Below are positions 5,432 to 8,102 of a stretch of 8,102 bases of DNA, piece after piece. The translations under genes and the position numbers were made by a program. The notes under the pieces were generated by a model. It was not told the DNA's origin. It did not search any database and was given only the letters and a program-made list of their open reading frames with translations. Origin of the DNA: Candidatus Cloacimonadota bacterium (lineage in GTDB: Bacteria > Cloacimonadota > Cloacimonadia > Cloacimonadales > WRIO01). Numbering within the stretch: position 1 is the stretch's first letter; each line of letters begins with the position of its first letter. Where the stretch lies: assembly GCA_009782695.1 (NCBI GenBank), contig WRIO01000039.1, positions 1-8,102 of the forward strand. The letters are read 5' to 3'.

Positions 5432-5456
5432 TTTCTAATTTCTAATTTCTAATTTC
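5432..5456 (+). repeat. Right heptanucleotide array, three TTTCTAA units plus TTTC
   Basis: Three perfect units (5432-5452) and a partial one end three bases from the stop codon of the barrel gene. It is the inverse of the ATTAGAA array at 4997-5010, forming the outer end of the mirrored region. Confidence 0.9.
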
Positions 5457-5459
5457 CCC

Positions 5460-8102
5460 TCAAAACTCCGCCCTAGCCTCCATTTTTATCTGGTGCAGGG
5501 TGTCTTGTTGCGGGTTTTTCGAGCCTGAGTAATCGAAAGCAAAGGTCATGATACTATTTTTGCGATAGTCTATATTCGCGGACCAGTTTGCGTTGTAGCC
5601 TTTTTGTTTATCGGGTGGGACATAGCTGTTTATTCTGTCTGATATATCATTGTATTTTATTGTAGCATAAGCATTTAAGCGATACTGCGAACCGATAAAA
5701 TGGACGATGTCCTCGCTGGCTATATATCTATCTATGTGTTGTTGTGCGCCTCGTGCGGTCACTTTTTCGGTGTCATAACCGATACCGGTGGTAAATATCA
5801 AGCTGCGAGAGGGTGCTGTGCGTATATTTAGCAGGTGAGACTGGGTGGTGGTGTCCATATCATAGCGAGAGTCTTTTTCTTGTGAGGTTTTATAGATCCC
5901 TTCAAAATCGGAATTATACACTTTTAGCAGGCGAAGGGACAGCTCATTCTCTTGTAAATAGCGTGTATCAAGCCCCTGATATCGTCTATCTTGCGACCTA
6001 TCATAGCGATAGGAATAGCGTCCCAACCACTTATTCTTTTGGATATTATACCACACAGTTTGCCTCAGCTCCTGCCGAGAATATATCGACAAATCGGTCA
6101 TCAAGGCATTTGGAAATAGCAGATAAACCTTGTAACGTTCGCTATTTTCAGTCTGTTCAGAGATATTTATATTAGTTTCGAGGTTTATTTTATCCAAAAA
6201 ATCAAAAAGTTCATTCTCCTTTGTCACAAAATAGCTCGGATAAGTATAAGCATTTATATTCGCTTGCACCTCTATGCTTTTGGAGGGGTCACCCACTATC
6301 ACATATTCGTAGTCATAGTCACCCAGTTCAGTTGCTACGCCTGTGGAATCATAAGCCCCAGCGCCCGCTCCTACATAATACAATTCTCTTGCCTTCGGGT
6401 AAAACTCTGTAGTCTTTAAGACATAGCTATTATTCAGTTGGATAGCCTTGTTGAAGAGAGCATTTTGGGTTCGGATTTCTGCGATGTCGAACTTCTCCGT
6501 AGTCATATCAAATATATATGTCTTAACCTCTCTATGTGAGTAAAGTGCGTTTATATAATGATTTGTGAATCTTGTATAGGATTGCAAAGACCACGTATTT
6601 GTGTCATTTTCCTTCACCCAATCCTGTTTTTCATCTATATTGTTTTGATATACTGACTTTCTGTCAAACTGGTTTGACACAGCTACTCCGGACTGTAAAA
6701 CTTCCGTGACAGCTATCTCTCCGAAATAACTATCCAACCTCTCCCCCACTGTCCAAAGAGCCTTTTGTTTACTTTCATATTTTCTCATGTTTGACCGTAG
6801 CGACAGAGCTTTTAATGTGTATCTTACCTCCGGTTCATGGATGGTGATATTTTGGAGCTCGTTATTTATCTGATTATCACTGCTTGCGAAGTCGTATTTA
6901 TAGCTAAATTCAGGGTATTTCTGCCCAACTATCAGTTTTTGATATAGCGACAATTGGTTCTGCTTGATGTTTTCGTAAGCTATTATTTTATATTCTGTTT
7001 CCTGTTGGAGAATCTCAAAAGAAAGCGTTTTTAGATTTGCTGCAGCCTGTGATGAGCTTAAAGAGTCTATGACCGGCAAGGAATAGAACATATACACTTC
7101 CTCTGGTTTTCTGATATCCGCGAAAGTGAAAAGGTTTTTGTGTTTATAGCGATACCAGATATTTGCTTCGGGACAGAACCTGTCCCATTCTGGTGCTATG
7201 GTGGTTTGTATATGGTGAATATGGCTGATATTGTCACTCTTTGGCAGGTCAGAGAAGGTATTTTGGTCATATTCTGATACAAGTGATTCAGCGTAAAGAC
7301 TCCATATATCATGGGTGTAACCGATTGAAAAATCGTAATTTGCCTTATGCTCAGGTGCTACTATCTCTCTCAGTGGCAAAAAGTCGCCTATGCCTTCACC
7401 CACGTAATCAAAACGCGAAGGTGTAACTTGTCTATAATCACCTTTTCCTTCCCCAAACCAGGTAAATTGCACATTATAATCGCTATCAGGTTGACCTTTT
7501 GCGTATATAAAAATAGTTTTAGTTTCGCCGTTTTCCAGTTGAATTTTGCTCTTTCTGTAAAGTCCATAGCCATTACCAATAAAACTTTCACCCGCAATAT
7601 AGACATTGTTTTTACCCGCAATTTTTAGAAGTTCCTTATCAGCAGGTGTCAAACTTTCGGTCAGGGGGTTGTTTTTGTCGTCAGTTTGCAACGCCAGAGC
7701 AGATTTTATCTTCCATCTATTAGTAATATTCAGCTCTGTGGCTGCCAGAGTGGTGTCTTTTCGGTAGTGTTCATCGCTGTATTGGAAGGATGCTTGCACT
7801 CGGCTGTTGCTCGATATAAAATGTTTCACATAAAACTCTATCGACCCCTCATTGTAATCTATCCGATAGTCGACACCGCGACTCATTAGCTTCCCGTTTA
7901 GCCAAATAGACTCAGTCCCCGACACTATTTTTACACTCTGCTGCACGTTGGCAGGTCGCAAGTAATATGGTCCCTGTTTACCCTCTACTCCAGCGAAAGT
8001 GACATAAGCTGATTGCCCTTCTGACACTGCAATAGCTCCGCTGATCTTATGTCGGTCAAAATAACTAACCCGCAATCCCTGATATTTTGGATTGTAATTT
8101 AG
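5460..8102 (-). CDS. Large outer-membrane beta-barrel protein, N-terminus off the right edge
   Basis: The frame is open to the window edge (first visible residues LNYNPKYQGLRVSYFDRHK), so these are the last 880 residues of a longer protein. A TTG at 8073-8075 is just an internal Leu codon. About residues 55-115 form a beta-rich Ig-like segment (SIWLNGKLMSRGVDYRIDY, then SRVQASFQYSDEHYRK). A glycine/aromatic module follows (FGEGKGDYR...YVGEGIGDFLPLREI, about 215-250), then long runs of alternating hydrophobic and polar residues rich in Tyr, Ser and Asn. A second similar module (YYVGAGAGAYDS...GDYDYEY) appears near 570-600. The protein ends KMEARAEF, an alternating strand closing with Phe, as in proteins inserted by the BAM machinery. 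The family looks like large uncharacterised surface/barrel proteins of FCB-group bacteria; I cannot name its function. It has no recognisable TonB box or plug in the visible part. The stop is followed by the repeat cluster. Confidence 0.8.
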   Translation of the reverse strand, partial: LNYNPKYQGLRVSYFDRHKISGAIAVSEGQSAYVTFAGVEGKQGPYYLRPANVQQSVKIVSGTESIWLNGKLMSRGVDYRIDYNEGSIEFYVKHFISSNSRVQASFQYSDEHYRKDTTLAATELNITNRWKIKSALALQTDDKNNPLTESLTPADKELLKIAGKNNVYIAGESFIGNGYGLYRKSKIQLENGETKTIFIYAKGQPDSDYNVQFTWFGEGKGDYRQVTPSRFDYVGEGIGDFLPLREIVAPEHKANYDFSIGYTHDIWSLYAESLVSEYDQNTFSDLPKSDNISHIHHIQTTIAPEWDRFCPEANIWYRYKHKNLFTFADIRKPEEVYMFYSLPVIDSLSSSQAAANLKTLSFEILQQETEYKIIAYENIKQNQLSLYQKLIVGQKYPEFSYKYDFASSDNQINNELQNITIHEPEVRYTLKALSLRSNMRKYESKQKALWTVGERLDSYFGEIAVTEVLQSGVAVSNQFDRKSVYQNNIDEKQDWVKENDTNTWSLQSYTRFTNHYINALYSHREVKTYIFDMTTEKFDIAEIRTQNALFNKAIQLNNSYVLKTTEFYPKARELYYVGAGAGAYDSTGVATELGDYDYEYVIVGDPSKSIEVQANINAYTYPSYFVTKENELFDFLDKINLETNINISEQTENSERYKVYLLFPNALMTDLSIYSRQELRQTVWYNIQKNKWLGRYSYRYDRSQDRRYQGLDTRYLQENELSLRLLKVYNSDFEGIYKTSQEKDSRYDMDTTTQSHLLNIRTAPSRSLIFTTGIGYDTEKVTARGAQQHIDRYIASEDIVHFIGSQYRLNAYATIKYNDISDRINSYVPPDKQKGYNANWSANIDYRKNSIMTFAFDYSGSKNPQQDTLHQIKMEARAEF

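Larger units (their letters stand above)
4977..5459. repeat. Repeat-rich intergenic region with mirrored outer modules
   Basis: This 483-base gap between the barrel gene and the transglycosylase gene holds no credible gene; a 71-codon minus-strand frame (5055-5270) only reads through repeats. Going inward from both ends it shows the same modules in opposite orientation: a heptanucleotide array (4997-5010 and 5432-5456), GGTGTCCTGCGGACG (5015-5029, and reversed at 5353-5367 and 5414-5428), and a GGGGTGG-spacer-ACGGGGTG block (5043-5088 and 5299-5340). Between them lie GTTGAG words with mini-hairpins (5130-5202) and a GTCATTC-type repeat (5265-5293). No transposase, tRNA or target-site duplication was found. 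It must also carry any promoter used by the transglycosylase gene, but I cannot point to one with confidence. Confidence 0.85.

Noticed and set aside
4997..5456. Insertion sequence
   Set aside because: The ends are inverted, but there is no transposase frame and no visible target duplication; kept as a repeat region only.
8073..8075. TTG as the start of the barrel gene
   Set aside because: The frame stays open to the window edge, no ribosome binding site or signal peptide follows, and the sequence enters mid-domain.

Overview
The window looks like a piece of a Gram-negative bacterial chromosome, AT-leaning (about 40% GC by eye). The Gram-negative call rests on a predicted outer-membrane beta-barrel ending in Phe, a lipoprotein signal on a murein transglycosylase, and a secreted enzyme. 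Family content (a PNGase F-type glycoamidase and the barrel with glycine/aromatic modules) and the intergenic repeats fit the Bacteroidota-related (FCB) superphylum. Clear Shine-Dalgarno sequences before two genes are unlike typical Bacteroidota, so a neighbouring phylum such as Cloacimonadota is plausible. This is a low-confidence inference.

All genes lie on the minus strand. In transcription order they are: (1) the C-terminal 880 residues of a very large outer-membrane beta-barrel protein that runs off the right edge (8102-5460); (2) a 483-base non-coding stretch packed with repeats (4977-5459); (3) an 802-residue lipoprotein with a C-terminal MltB-type lytic transglycosylase domain (4976-2568); (4) a 142-residue zinc-ribbon membrane protein starting 4 bases after it (2563-2135); (5) a 153-base gap with a 32-bp tandem repeat and a 9-bp-stem hairpin (1982-2134); (6) a secreted PNGase F-like glycoamidase with an N-terminal lectin-like beta domain (1981-335); (7) a small partial gene leaving the left edge (262-1), resembling the DUF6978 family. 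No RNA genes, CRISPR array, transposase or phage genes were seen.

The coding genes make a plausible cell-envelope neighbourhood (outer membrane barrel, peptidoglycan cleavage, protein deglycosylation), but only the transglycosylase and zinc-ribbon genes are clearly coupled. The most unusual structure is the 4997-5456 intergenic region. Its outer parts mirror each other: a heptanucleotide array, a 15-base motif and a GGGGTGG-spacer-ACGGGGTG module occur in inverted order on both sides. The centre holds GTTGAG words alternating with mini-hairpins and a GTCATTC-type dispersed repeat. The two best protein observations are the PNGase-like active site (Asp and Glu kept, the third acidic position Glu changed to Asp, most disulfide cysteines lost) and a possible degenerate metallopeptidase-like region fused ahead of the MltB domain.
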